This document shows positions 33,705 through 43,068 of a stretch of DNA of 64,000 nt, piece after piece. Both the position numbers and the translations under genes were made by a program. Below the pieces are notes generated by a model. That model worked only from the letters and a program-made list of their open reading frames with translations, searched no databases and had not been told where the DNA came from. Origin of the DNA: Bordetella parapertussis (GTDB lineage: Bacteria > Pseudomonadota > Gammaproteobacteria > Burkholderiales > Burkholderiaceae_B). The DNA lies in contig CAMDFD010000006.1 in NCBI GenBank assembly GCA_945897365.1, positions 101,174 through 165,173 of the forward strand. The letters are read 5' to 3'. Position 1 is the first letter of the stretch. The number at the start of each line of letters is the position of its first letter.

Positions 33705-34385
33705 TTAAACCGGGGCGTTAGGTTGCTTGCTCAAAATCCCTGGATGATCTCGGTAAAAATCAACAAGGTGTTGGACCACGCGATTTGGATCGTCTTCGAT
33801 GATTAAGGTATGGCGATCCAGGGGATTGATGAGAGCGGTTTGTTCTAGTTGAGACCGGAGCCAGGTCATCAACCCTCCCCAAAACTCCGTACCGACCAAA
33901 ATGACCGGACCAGGCGGTATCTTTCCCGTTTGCATGAGCGTGACCGCCTCGAAGAGCTCGTCGAGCGTGCCAAAACCACCCGGCAACACGACATAGGCTA
34001 AGCTATTCATGAAAAAAGTCGCTTTACGAGACACAAAATGCTGAAAAGGCAGGCTAATGGTCTGAAAATCGTTGTGTTTAGACTCTTTTGGTAGTTTGAT
34101 ATGTAAACCTACACTCGTGCCACCCGCCTCAAAGGCCCCTTTGTTCGCGGCCTCCATAATACCAGGGCCGCCCCCCGCGATAATCGTAAAGCCCGTATTC
34201 GCCAGACCGCGCGCGATTGTCTCGCTCAACGCATAATATGGGGAGTCTTTTTTAATCCGCGCGCTGCCAAAGATACTGATTGCGGGCCCGATCTCTGCCA
34301 GAGTGTCGGCTGCGTGCAGCATCTCTGACATAATTTGGGTTGTTTGCTGGAGTGCCGGCGAAACTTTTTCTTCTTTGTGGCCCAT
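33705..34385 (-). CDS. LOG-family protein (TIGR00730-type Rossmann fold)
   Basis: 226 residues with the signature GGGPGIMEAANKGAFEAGG and PGGFGTLDELFEAV. Several LOG proteins are cytokinin riboside 5'-monophosphate phosphoribohydrolases, and others cleave nucleotide monophosphates; older annotations call them lysine decarboxylases. The start at 34385 overlaps the divergent polA start codon by 2 bases. An internal ATG at 34331 would shorten the protein by 18 residues and leave room for promoters. Confidence 0.88.
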   Translation of the reverse strand: MGHKEEKVSPALQQTTQIMSEMLHAADTLAEIGPAISIFGSARIKKDSPYYALSETIARGLANTGFTIIAGGGPGIMEAANKGAFEAGGTSVGLHIKLPKESKHNDFQTISLPFQHFVSRKATFFMNSLAYVVLPGGFGTLDELFEAVTLMQTGKIPPGPVILVGTEFWGGLMTWLRSQLEQTALINPLDRHTLIIEDDPNRVVQHLVDFYRDHPGILSKQPNAPV

Positions 34386-37104
34386 GAAAAAAACCTTGTT
34401 GCTAGTAGATGGATCGAGTTATCTGTATCGTGCCTATCATGCGATGCCTGATTTACGTAATGCGCAGGGAGAGCCGACAGGCGCCATTTATGGCGTGGTC
34501 AACATGATGCGCAAAATGCTACATGATTATCAGGCTCAGTATGCCGCATGCGTCTTCGATGTGCGCGGCAAAACCTTTCGCGAAGACTTATATCCAGAAT
34601 ATAAATCACATCGCCCCCCCATGCCCGAGGACCTCGCCGCACAGATCGAGCCGATCCACGAGGCGATTCGCGCCATGGGCTGGCCTGTCTTGGGGATTCA
34701 AGGGGTTGAAGCCGATGACGTGATTGGCACCTTGGCGCATTGGGCGAGTGATCAAGAGGTGCACACGATTATTTCTACGGGTGATAAAGACCTGGCCCAA
34801 TTGGTCACGCCCTATGTGACGCTGGTCAACACCATGTCCAATGAAAAGCTCGATCCAAGCGGAGTGATACGTAAATTTGGAGTCGGTCCAGAGCGGATTG
34901 TGGATTACTTGATGCTGGTGGGCGATACGGTAGACAACGTACCGGGTGTGCAAAAGGTCGGACCTAAAACAGCCGCTAAGTGGATCGATGAGTACGGTTC
35001 TGTTGACACGCTGATTGAGCGCGCAGACGAGATCAAAGGCGTCGCAGGTGAAAATTTACGCACGGCGATTCCCCAGTTTGCGTTGACGCGCGAGCTGTTG
35101 ACGGTCAAAATTGATTGTGACTTGAGTCGCGAGGTCCCAAATATCGAGGCGCTGTTGCCCCAAAATCCTGACTCAGCAGCGCTCGTCAAACTATTTGAGC
35201 GGTATGGTTTCCGCTCTTGGTTACGCGAATTAACAGGCGAGCAAGAGCGGGTTCCGACGGGTGATACCCGTGTCCCGACCGAGGCCGCTAAGCCCGCCGC
35301 GCCTGAGCAGAAACTCTATGAAATGGTGACGGACTGGGCGGCGTTGGACGCCTGGCTCGCTCGCGTCCATGCGTCAGACTGTGTGGCGCTCGATACCGAA
35401 ACGACGTCGCTCGATGCCATGCAAGCCCGTCTCGTCGGTATTTCCTTGTCCGTAGAAGCGGGGGGTGCATGCTATATCCCCGTCGGTCATCGAAGCACTG
35501 ACTCCCAAGGCCAACTCTCTAAAGAAGGCGTGCTCGAGCGGATGAAGCCTTGGCTTGAGGATCCGCGCGCGACCAAACTTCTCCACCACGCCAAGTACGA
35601 CACCCATGTCTTTGCCAACGAAGGCATAGACTTACGCGGCGTCGCGGATGACACCATGTTGCAGGCCTATGTGTTGGAGTCGCATCGGGGTGTGGGTCTT
35701 GAGGAACTCTGTCAGCGATACCTAGGTATCAAGGGCGTTTCCTATGAGGAAATTTGTGGCAAAGGTGTCCACCAAATCGGTTTTGATCAGGTCGACCTTG
35801 AGCGCGCGACCCAGTACGCGTGCGAAGATGCCGACTTTACCTTGCGTCTGCATGAGGTCTTGCGCCCCAAGATCCGCCAGGAGGAAAAGCTTGAATATAT
35901 CTATGCGCTTGAGATACAAACCTCGCGCGTATTGTTTGAGATCGAGCGAACCGGTGTTGGGATCGACTCTGCAGAGTTAGGACGTCAAAGCCACGTGCTG
36001 GGACAGGAATTGTTGGAGTTAGAGCGCAAGGCCTATGCGCTGGCAGGACAACCCTTTAATCTCAACTCCCCTAAACAATTAGGGGAAATCTTGTTTGGTA
36101 AGATGCAGTTGCCAGTTGTGCGAAAAACCGCAGGCGGTGCCCCTTCGACTGATGAGGAGGTGCTGTCCAAACTCGCCGAGGACTATCCCTTGCCTCAAGT
36201 GTTGCTCGAGTACCGAGGCCTTGCCAAGCTCAAATCCACGTATACCGACAAGCTCCCCAAAATGGTGAATCCCTCAACGGGAAGAGTACACACACATTAC
36301 TCCCAAGCTTCGGTGATTACCGGACGTCTGGCATCCTCAGAACCCAATTTACAAAACATTCCGGTGCGCTCTGAGGCGGGTCGACGGGTACGCGAGGCCT
36401 TTATCGCGACCAAGGGAAAAATAATCTCTGCCGACTATTCGCAAATCGAACTTCGCGTCATGGCACACGTCTCCAACGATGCGAATTTACAAAAAGCTTT
36501 TGCCGCCGGTGAGGACATCCATCGAGCGACAGCCTCAGAGGTTTTTGGCGTGCCATTGCCAGAGGTGACCAGTGAGCAGCGACGGGCGGCCAAGGCGATT
36601 AATTTTGGTTTGATTTACGGCATGGGTGCTTTCGGGTTGGCCAGCAACCTCGGCATTACCAGAGATGCCGCACAGTCCTATATCGATCGCTATTTCGCGC
36701 GCTATCCTGGCGTGGCGCAGTACATGGCCGAGACCAAAACGCTTGCGCATGCGCAGGGCTTTGTTGAGACTGTTTTTGGGCGCAGACTATGGTTGCTCGA
36801 TATCAATGCCGCCGGCGCACGGCGTGCGGGCGCCGAGCGCGCGGCGATCAATGCGCCGATGCAAGGCACCGCAGCCGACCTGATCAAGCTCGCCATGGTG
36901 GCCGTCCAAGGGTGGCTGCATGAGCAACAACTGCAGAGCAAGATCGTGATGCAGGTCCATGACGAACTCGTCTTGGATGTGCCTGATGAAGAGATCGAAC
37001 GCATCCAGCAAAATCTACCCCGCTTGATGTGCGAGGTCGCTCAGTTGAGGGTCCCTTTAATCGCGGAAGTGGGCGTTGGTCCCAACTGGGAGCAAGCCCA
37101 CTGA
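34384..37104 (+). CDS. polA: DNA polymerase I
   Basis: 906 residues. Residues 1-290 form the 5'-3' exonuclease (LLLVDGSSYLYRAYHAM, GDTVDNVPGVQKVGPKTAAK). About 330-510 is the 3'-5' exonuclease with intact acids in LDTETTSLDAMQARL, so proofreading is probably active. About 520-906 is the polymerase with motif A (SADYSQIELRVMAHV), motif B (RRAAKAINFGLIYGMGAFG) and motif C (MQVHDELVLDVP). It processes Okazaki fragments and fills repair gaps. The start at 34384 (MKKTLLLVDG) fits the family. Confidence 0.97.
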   Translation: MKKTLLLVDGSSYLYRAYHAMPDLRNAQGEPTGAIYGVVNMMRKMLHDYQAQYAACVFDVRGKTFREDLYPEYKSHRPPMPEDLAAQIEPIHEAIRAMGWPVLGIQGVEADDVIGTLAHWASDQEVHTIISTGDKDLAQLVTPYVTLVNTMSNEKLDPSGVIRKFGVGPERIVDYLMLVGDTVDNVPGVQKVGPKTAAKWIDEYGSVDTLIERADEIKGVAGENLRTAIPQFALTRELLTVKIDCDLSREVPNIEALLPQNPDSAALVKLFERYGFRSWLRELTGEQERVPTGDTRVPTEAAKPAAPEQKLYEMVTDWAALDAWLARVHASDCVALDTETTSLDAMQARLVGISLSVEAGGACYIPVGHRSTDSQGQLSKEGVLERMKPWLEDPRATKLLHHAKYDTHVFANEGIDLRGVADDTMLQAYVLESHRGVGLEELCQRYLGIKGVSYEEICGKGVHQIGFDQVDLERATQYACEDADFTLRLHEVLRPKIRQEEKLEYIYALEIQTSRVLFEIERTGVGIDSAELGRQSHVLGQELLELERKAYALAGQPFNLNSPKQLGEILFGKMQLPVVRKTAGGAPSTDEEVLSKLAEDYPLPQVLLEYRGLAKLKSTYTDKLPKMVNPSTGRVHTHYSQASVITGRLASSEPNLQNIPVRSEAGRRVREAFIATKGKIISADYSQIELRVMAHVSNDANLQKAFAAGEDIHRATASEVFGVPLPEVTSEQRRAAKAINFGLIYGMGAFGLASNLGITRDAAQSYIDRYFARYPGVAQYMAETKTLAHAQGFVETVFGRRLWLLDINAAGARRAGAERAAINAPMQGTAADLIKLAMVAVQGWLHEQQLQSKIVMQVHDELVLDVPDEEIERIQQNLPRLMCEVAQLRVPLIAEVGVGPNWEQAH

Positions 37105-37119
37105 TGCTTTAGCGCTATC

Positions 37120-38001
37120 TTAGCGAACGGGCATCTGCTGCAACGCTTGAATGCGTGCAGGAATAGGGGGGTGCGTAGAAAATAACGCACTGATGCCTTT
37201 ACGACCCGAAATCCCCGAAGCCTCAAAGCTCTTGGGCAAATCACCGGGCTCCAAGCCACCTAGGCGAGCCAAGGCACGAATCATGGGTTCGCGTGAGCTC
37301 ATCAACTGTGCTGCGCCTGCATCCGCTCGGTATTCTCTTTGACGTGAAAACCAAGCCACGATCACACTAGCGAGAATGCCAAAGGCGATTTCACACACAA
37401 TGACGGTGACGTAATAACCAACGCCGAGGCCTTTGTCATTTTTGAGAAGGACACGATCAACAAAATAACCAACGATGCGGGCAAAAAACACCACAAAGGT
37501 GTTCACAACGCCCTGGATTAGGGTCAACGTAATCATGTCGCCGTTGGCGATGTGGGCGACTTCGTGGGCCAGAACCGCAGAGATTTCTTCTTCGGTCATG
37601 CTATCAAGAAGGCCTGTCGAGACTGCGACCAGCGAGTTGTTGCGGAAAGCACCCGTCGCAAACGCATTGGGCTCGCCTTCGAAGATCGCCACCTCAGGAT
37701 GACCAATCCCTGCACGATCAGCAAGCTGATGCACCGTATCGACGAGCCACGCCTCGCGCGGGCCACCTGGCGCCTGCGGATCAATGATTTGCGCGCCGGT
37801 GCTCCACTTTGCCATCGGCTTGCTGATGAGCAAGGAAATGATCGAGCCCGTAAAGCCGACAATCAAGGAAAAGATCAGCAGCATCTGAACGTTCAGGCCT
37901 TGGTCGGTGATAAAGCGATTGACACCCAAAATGCTCAGCGTCACGCTCAGTACCAGCATCACGGCAAGGTTAGTCAGCAGAAATAAGACAATTCTCTTCA
38001 T
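37120..38001 (-). CDS. htpX: Membrane zinc metalloprotease HtpX
   Basis: 293 residues from the ATG at 38001 (MKRIVLFLLTNLAVM), exactly the length of E. coli HtpX; the longer start at 38043 is rejected. There are two N-terminal membrane helices, the HExxH zinc motif in AVLAHEVAHIANGD, two more hydrophobic segments, and a distal Glu region near SRQREYRADAGAA. It degrades damaged inner-membrane proteins with FtsH. It is convergent with polA, 15 bases apart. Confidence 0.95.
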   Translation of the reverse strand: MKRIVLFLLTNLAVMLVLSVTLSILGVNRFITDQGLNVQMLLIFSLIVGFTGSIISLLISKPMAKWSTGAQIIDPQAPGGPREAWLVDTVHQLADRAGIGHPEVAIFEGEPNAFATGAFRNNSLVAVSTGLLDSMTEEEISAVLAHEVAHIANGDMITLTLIQGVVNTFVVFFARIVGYFVDRVLLKNDKGLGVGYYVTVIVCEIAFGILASVIVAWFSRQREYRADAGAAQLMSSREPMIRALARLGGLEPGDLPKSFEASGISGRKGISALFSTHPPIPARIQALQQMPVR

Positions 38002-38104
38002 GTTTTTTAATGGACTCTTTGTCAACGTTATGGGGAATTGCAACGAACAATTGTGAGTGTAGCTGTGACCGTCAAGGAATTAAAGAGTTCCCTGAGAAAG
38101 AAGG

Positions 38105-39265
38105 CTAGGGATGATCTTCGAGCCCGAGATCCATGGCTTGACGGTACCACTCATGAAAATGTTGCATGCCGTCTTCCATGGGAGACTGATAAGGACCCGT
38201 TTCTGAAACGCCACGCTGCAGGAGCGCTCTTCGTCCCGCATCCATGCGTTCTGCGATTTCGTCGTCTTCGATCGCGGTTTCCATGTAGGCTTCGCGTTGC
38301 GCTTGGACAAATTCGCGCTCAAACAAGGCGATTTCCTCGGGGTAGTAAAACTCGACAATATTGACGGTTTCCTGAGGGGATTTGGGGTACAGCGTCGATA
38401 ACACCAAGACGTGGGGGTAGAGCTCGATCATATGGGTTGGAAAATACGTGACCCAAACTGCGCCGAAATCGGGTGCACGTCCTTGACGGAATTGCATCAG
38501 CTTTTCATGCCATGTTTTATAGGCAGGTGACCCAGGTTGTGAAAGTGCTTGATGAACGCCCACACGCTGCATACTGTACTGCTTAGAAAATTCCCAGGAT
38601 AAGTCGTCGCACGTCACAAAGTTTCCTAAGCCTGGGTGGAAGGGCGCGACATGGTAGTCCTCGAGATAAACCTCAATAAAGGTTTTCCAGTTGTAATGGC
38701 ACTGATGAACCTCGACATGGTCGAGAACATAGTCAGAAAAGTCGAATTCGGGTCGTTTGAATAAACTGCCAATATCCGCTAGAGGATCTCTTGGCCCCTC
38801 GAACAACAAGCCGTGACAACTTTTAAGCGGAAAGCGCTCTAGATTGAGACAAGGCTTCTCCTCAAACTGAGGCGCGCCGAGCAGTTGACCTGTTTTGTCA
38901 TACGTCCATCGGTGGAGGGGGCAAACAATATTGCCACCAGTACCCACAAGATTTCCCTGGGTATTAACATGCCCTGCGACATTGCCGGTTAGCCCGCCGA
39001 GCATGAGTGCTTGGCGGTGACGACAGACGTTCGAAAGCAACTCGATGCCGTTTTCGCCGCGCACGAGGACTCTCCCATTGTTTTCATGGGACAAACTACG
39101 CCAGTCTCCAGGGTTGGGCACGTTTTTTTGATGCCCAACATACAAAGAGGACTGTTTAAAAATGTTAGCTTGCTCGCGTGCAAAAAGCGCTTCGTCAAAA
39201 TAGGTATTGACGTGCAGCTGGGTGCGAGCCGGGGCTAAATGCACCATCCGACCAATGTCGGTCAT
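38105..39265 (-). CDS. Rieske-type aromatic ring-hydroxylating oxygenase, alpha subunit
   Basis: 386 residues. A 2Fe-2S Rieske site is seen as C81/H83 in NVCRHRQALM and C115/H118 in NIVCPLHRW, but with 31 residues between H83 and C115, about twice the usual 15-17. The mononuclear iron site is EDYHVAPFH (H205, H210, candidate D203). The substrate is unknown; relatives act on aromatics, choline-like quaternary amines or carnitine. No reductase or beta-subunit gene lies beside it. A partner elsewhere would be required. Confidence 0.85.
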   Translation of the reverse strand: MTDIGRMVHLAPARTQLHVNTYFDEALFAREQANIFKQSSLYVGHQKNVPNPGDWRSLSHENNGRVLVRGENGIELLSNVCRHRQALMLGGLTGNVAGHVNTQGNLVGTGGNIVCPLHRWTYDKTGQLLGAPQFEEKPCLNLERFPLKSCHGLLFEGPRDPLADIGSLFKRPEFDFSDYVLDHVEVHQCHYNWKTFIEVYLEDYHVAPFHPGLGNFVTCDDLSWEFSKQYSMQRVGVHQALSQPGSPAYKTWHEKLMQFRQGRAPDFGAVWVTYFPTHMIELYPHVLVLSTLYPKSPQETVNIVEFYYPEEIALFEREFVQAQREAYMETAIEDDEIAERMDAGRRALLQRGVSETGPYQSPMEDGMQHFHEWYRQAMDLGLEDHP

Positions 39266-39474
39266 GATTCCCTCCGCATGGAAGCATGCCAGTGCTTTTG
39301 AGATTGCTCTGGCGCGAAGAAAAATCGGTTTGGCCGATCACCATAATAAAGACCTGATTGTAACCCAAGCTATATGACAGCGAGAACGCTCCAATCTCGT
39401 ACAATTGCTATTATTTGTATTTAGACTTGCACTGGGTCTTGTGGCATGCCAGGCAGTCTCCTTTGGAGTTTCGT

Positions 39475-39774
39475 TTGAGTAAGCCCACCAAATCAACGAC
39501 CCAGACAAGTCTGCCAGTATCGCTGGAAAGTGACGCACAGACTCCCTCTGACTTGCCGCAGGATTTTGAAACGGCGCTCTCGCAACTTGAGGAGCTTGTT
39601 ACAAAAATGGAGTCAGGCGCCTTGCCTCTCGAAGAGTCGCTGATCGCCTATCGACGTGGTGTCGCATTGACGCGTATCTGTCAAGAGCGGCTAGCTCTTG
39701 CTGAGCAACAAATTAGCGTGTTGGAGGCCGGTTTGCTGCGTCCTTTCGATGCAGTGGATCGTCCAGCAGAATGA
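39475..39774 (+). CDS. xseB: Exodeoxyribonuclease VII small subunit
   Basis: 99 residues from a TTG at 39475 with TTTGGAG upstream. The conserved helix pair is FETALSQLEELVTKMESGAL and PLEESLIAYRRGVALTR. The small subunit wraps the XseA catalytic subunit, which degrades single-stranded DNA; xseA is not in the window. The stop overlaps ispA (ATGA), the common xseB-ispA-dxs arrangement. Confidence 0.93.
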   Translation: MSKPTKSTTQTSLPVSLESDAQTPSDLPQDFETALSQLEELVTKMESGALPLEESLIAYRRGVALTRICQERLALAEQQISVLEAGLLRPFDAVDRPAE

Positions 39775-40685
39775 GTGTCGTCTTGCCCTTCTTTTCCTCT
39801 TGGTTGAGTGCACGCGCCGCCCATATCGAACATCTTCTGGATCGGGAGATGCCCCAGGCTTCAGTCGTGCCTGCGCGCTTGCATGCGGCCATGCGTTACG
39901 CTGTACTTGGGGGTGGCAAGCGGGTGCGCGCCGCCTTGGTCTACGCCGCTGGTTATGGATGTGTGACTGGACAGCAGGTCGAGCCCGCGTTGGAGCGTGC
40001 GCTGGATTGCTCTGCCGCGGCGGTTGAGCTTGTGCACGCCTATTCACTCGTGCATGATGATTTGCCCTGTATGGATGACGACACGCTTCGACGTGGGCAG
40101 CCGACCGTGCATGTGCAATACGACGAAGCGACCGCGTTGTTGGCTGGAGACGCCTTACAGCCGTTGGCCTTTGATTTTTTAGCGCAGATGCCGACCGAAG
40201 CAGAGCGGGTTGTCAAGGCGACTCAAGTCCTTGCCCAAGCTTCAGGCAGCCTAGGGATGGCAGGTGGTCAGGCCATTGATCTGCAAAGTGTCGGGCAAAG
40301 CCTTTCACGGGAAGCTTTGCAGCAGATGCACCAACTCAAAACAGGCGCTTTATTATTGACCAGTGCCATGCTTGGCGGTATCGTCGCTGGCGCCTCGGAG
40401 ACCCAGCAGCAGGCCCTCAGGCATTATGGTCTCGCCATGGGCTTGGCTTTTCAGGTTGTCGACGATGTCTTGGATGTGACTGCTGATTCCTCGACCTTGG
40501 GTAAAACGCCCGGCAAGGATGCCGCAGCCAACAAGCCTACCTATGTCACGTTGATGGGGCTCGAGCAGGCACAGACCTTTGCTAAAACATTACATCAGGA
40601 GGCGGTCGAGGCGATCGCTCCTTTGGGCGAATCCGGGCAGTATTTGATCGGATTAGCGGACTTTATTGTGTTTCGTGATCACTGA
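39771..40685 (+). CDS. ispA: Farnesyl diphosphate synthase
   Basis: 304 residues with both aspartate-rich motifs of short-chain prenyltransferases: VHDDLPCMDDD and VVDDVLDVTAD. GGGKRVRAALVYAAG binds isopentenyl diphosphate. The product, farnesyl diphosphate, would feed quinone and undecaprenyl synthesis and also the HpnCDE squalene enzymes encoded at 55-58 kb. It is coupled to xseB and 8 bases before dxs. Confidence 0.95.
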   Translation: MSVVLPFFSSWLSARAAHIEHLLDREMPQASVVPARLHAAMRYAVLGGGKRVRAALVYAAGYGCVTGQQVEPALERALDCSAAAVELVHAYSLVHDDLPCMDDDTLRRGQPTVHVQYDEATALLAGDALQPLAFDFLAQMPTEAERVVKATQVLAQASGSLGMAGGQAIDLQSVGQSLSREALQQMHQLKTGALLLTSAMLGGIVAGASETQQQALRHYGLAMGLAFQVVDDVLDVTADSSTLGKTPGKDAAANKPTYVTLMGLEQAQTFAKTLHQEAVEAIAPLGESGQYLIGLADFIVFRDH

Positions 40686-40693
40686 CGAGAAAA

Positions 40694-42553
40694 ATGTCTA
40701 AAGATTTGCTTGATCAAATACAACGACCCGCGGACCTCAGGTCCCTGGATCGACGCGAGCTAAAAAAGCTGGCTGATGAACTGCGCTCTTTTGTCCTGCA
40801 AACGGTCTCGCGCACGGGTGGACATCTATCTTCCAATCTTGGCACGGTCGAGCTGACTGTGGCGCTTCATCACGTCTACGATACGCCCCACGATCGTATT
40901 ATCTGGGATGTCGGTCATCAGTCCTACCCGCACAAGATTTTGACAGGACGCAAAGACGCGATGGGTACCCTGCGCCATTTTGGTGGGATCTCGGGTTTCC
41001 CAAAGCGTTCCGAGTCCGAATATGACGCCTTTGGTACCGCCCATTCATCGACCTCTATTTCAGCAGCGCTAGGGATGGCAGTCGCCTCGCGCAATGCGGG
41101 GATCTCTCGTCAGCATATCGCGGTCATTGGAGATGGTGCAATGACGGCGGGCATGGCCTTCGAGGCGATGAACAATGCTGGTGTGACGCCCGATATCAAT
41201 TTGTTGGTGATTCTCAACGACAACGATATGTCGATTTCACCGCCAGTCGGAGCTTTAAACCATTACTTTGCGAGACTGTTGTCAGGGCAGTTCTATGCTG
41301 CGGCTAAAAACGTTGGGCGTGCGGTTTTGCAGCATGTGCCTCCGGTATTGGAATTGGCTCGGCGCCTCGAGGAACACGCCAAGGGAATGGTCACCCCCGC
41401 AACCTTGTTTGAAGAGATGGGCTTTAACTACGTTGGCCCGATCGATGGCCACGATCTTGATATGCTCATTCCGACTTTGCAAAACATGCGCGCTCTAAAA
41501 GGGCCGCAGTTCTTACATGTCGTCACGAAAAAAGGGCAGGGTTACAAGTTGGCTGAGGCTGACCCTGTGCTTTATCACGGCCCAGGTAAGTTCGATCCTG
41601 CGGTTGGCATCCAAAAAGCATCGACGCCCCCAAAGGTCACTTTTACCCAGGTCTTCGGTCAATGGCTCTGTGACATGGCCGAGAGCGATCCTAGGCTCAA
41701 TGGCATCACGCCCGCCATGCGCGAGGGCAGTGGCATGGTAGAGTTCGAGCGGCGTTTTCCCACACGTTATTTCGATGTGGGGATCGCAGAGCAACACGCG
41801 GTTACGTTTGCTGCGGGTATCGCCTGTGAGGGCCAAAAGCCGGTGCTCGCCATTTACTCAACGTTTCTCCAACGTGGCTATGATCAGCTTATTCATGATG
41901 TGGCGTTGCAAAATCTTGACGTGACGTTCGCGCTGGACCGTGCTGGTTTGGTGGGGGCGGATGGCGCGACCCATGCGGGCAACTATGACATTGCATACTT
42001 GCGCTGCATTCCCAACATGGTTGTGGCCACGCCCTCAGATGAAAATGAAACGCGTTTGCTGCTCACCACGTGTTATCAACATCCAGGCCCCGCGTCCGTG
42101 CGCTATCCCAGAGGTTCTGGATCCGGGGTTGTAGTCGAGGCTGGTCTTGAAACGGTTCCGGTTGGTCGCGGCATCATCCGCCGAAGAGGCGCTGGTGTGG
42201 CTGTGCTTGTCTTTGGAACCCTGTTGCCCGCGGTCCTCAAGGCCGCCGAGGCCCTGAATCTGACCGTGGTTGACATGCGTTTTGTAAAACCACTTGATAC
42301 AGAGCTGGTACTTGCAATGGCTGCTGAGCATCCCCTTGGCCTTGTCACTGTTGAAGAGGGCAGCTTGATGGGTGGCGCTGGAGGGGCAGTCTCTGAAACC
42401 CTCGCAGCCCACGCAATCGTGACCCCTTTGCTGCATTTAGGATTGCCGGATAGGTTTATTGATCATGGTGAGCAGGGTGCGTTGCTTGCGGGCGTGGGCC
42501 TCGATGCAGGTGGCATAGAAAATGCGATTCGCCAGCGCTTTTTCTCAAATTGA
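40694..42553 (+). CDS. dxs: 1-deoxy-D-xylulose-5-phosphate synthase
   Basis: 619 residues, the usual length. Thiamine-diphosphate binding is seen in GDGAMTAGMAFEAMNNAG, the N-terminal histidine in DVGHQSYPHKILTGR, and the transketolase-like domain in YFDVGIAEQHAVTFAAGIA. It joins pyruvate and glyceraldehyde-3-phosphate in the first step of the MEP isoprenoid pathway. It is cotranscribed with xseB and ispA. Confidence 0.97.
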   Translation: MSKDLLDQIQRPADLRSLDRRELKKLADELRSFVLQTVSRTGGHLSSNLGTVELTVALHHVYDTPHDRIIWDVGHQSYPHKILTGRKDAMGTLRHFGGISGFPKRSESEYDAFGTAHSSTSISAALGMAVASRNAGISRQHIAVIGDGAMTAGMAFEAMNNAGVTPDINLLVILNDNDMSISPPVGALNHYFARLLSGQFYAAAKNVGRAVLQHVPPVLELARRLEEHAKGMVTPATLFEEMGFNYVGPIDGHDLDMLIPTLQNMRALKGPQFLHVVTKKGQGYKLAEADPVLYHGPGKFDPAVGIQKASTPPKVTFTQVFGQWLCDMAESDPRLNGITPAMREGSGMVEFERRFPTRYFDVGIAEQHAVTFAAGIACEGQKPVLAIYSTFLQRGYDQLIHDVALQNLDVTFALDRAGLVGADGATHAGNYDIAYLRCIPNMVVATPSDENETRLLLTTCYQHPGPASVRYPRGSGSGVVVEAGLETVPVGRGIIRRRGAGVAVLVFGTLLPAVLKAAEALNLTVVDMRFVKPLDTELVLAMAAEHPLGLVTVEEGSLMGGAGGAVSETLAAHAIVTPLLHLGLPDRFIDHGEQGALLAGVGLDAGGIENAIRQRFFSN

Positions 42554-42616
42554 TTTGCTATAAAACGCTAAATACGCGAAAATACAAGGCTTTCTTGCTC
42601 GACCGACCTATTTTAG

Positions 42617-42666
42617 GGATGGCGGGCTGCCCCCGGTAGGAGTGTTGTGCTCCTCTCCGGATATCC
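42617..42666 (+). promoter_or_regulatory. Structured rpsF leader, probable S6:S18-binding motif
   Basis: Between dxs and rpsF the RNA can form an outer GGAT/ATCC helix (42617-42620 with 42663-42666) enclosing a hairpin of CCGG...GGAG-loop-CTCC...CCGG (42633-42660). Leaders binding the S6:S18 complex before rpsF are known in many bacteria, and position and shape fit. Identity to that family is inferred. Confidence 0.5.
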
Positions 42667-42681
42667 TTAGGAGTGCATTGC

Positions 42682-43056
42682 ATGCGCCATTACGAAGTTG
42701 TTTTTATTGTTCACCCAGACCAAAGCGAGCAAGTACCCGCCATGGTTGAGCGCTACCAAGCGCTTGTGGCGACGCAGGGTGGCAAAGTCCACCGCACCGA
42801 AGACTGGGGCCGCCGTCAATTGGCTTACCCTATACAAAAACTCGTCAAAGCACACTATTTGTGCTTCAACATCGAGTGCAGTCAAGTGACGCTCGATGAG
42901 CTTGAGCATTCTTTCCGCTACAACGACGCCGTTCTTCGTCATCTTGTCATCAAGACCAAAGCTGCTGAGACAGAGCCTTCGATCATGATGAAACAAGTCG
43001 AGCGCGAAGAGGCCCGTAAAGCATCCGCTGAATCAATACCTGACGACATCGAGTAA
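42682..43056 (+). CDS. rpsF: 30S ribosomal protein S6
   Basis: 124 residues from the ATG at 42682, 8 bases after AGGAG. It begins MRHYEVVFIVHPDQSEQVPA and has the conserved GRRQLAYPIQKLVKAHYLC core. S6 binds 16S rRNA with S18 in the platform. It is the first gene of rpsF-priB-rpsR-rplI. The acidic or polar C-terminal tail ends SIPDDIE. Confidence 0.97.
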   Translation: MRHYEVVFIVHPDQSEQVPAMVERYQALVATQGGKVHRTEDWGRRQLAYPIQKLVKAHYLCFNIECSQVTLDELEHSFRYNDAVLRHLVIKTKAAETEPSIMMKQVEREEARKASAESIPDDIE

Positions 43057-43068
43057 ATCGGAGTTGTC

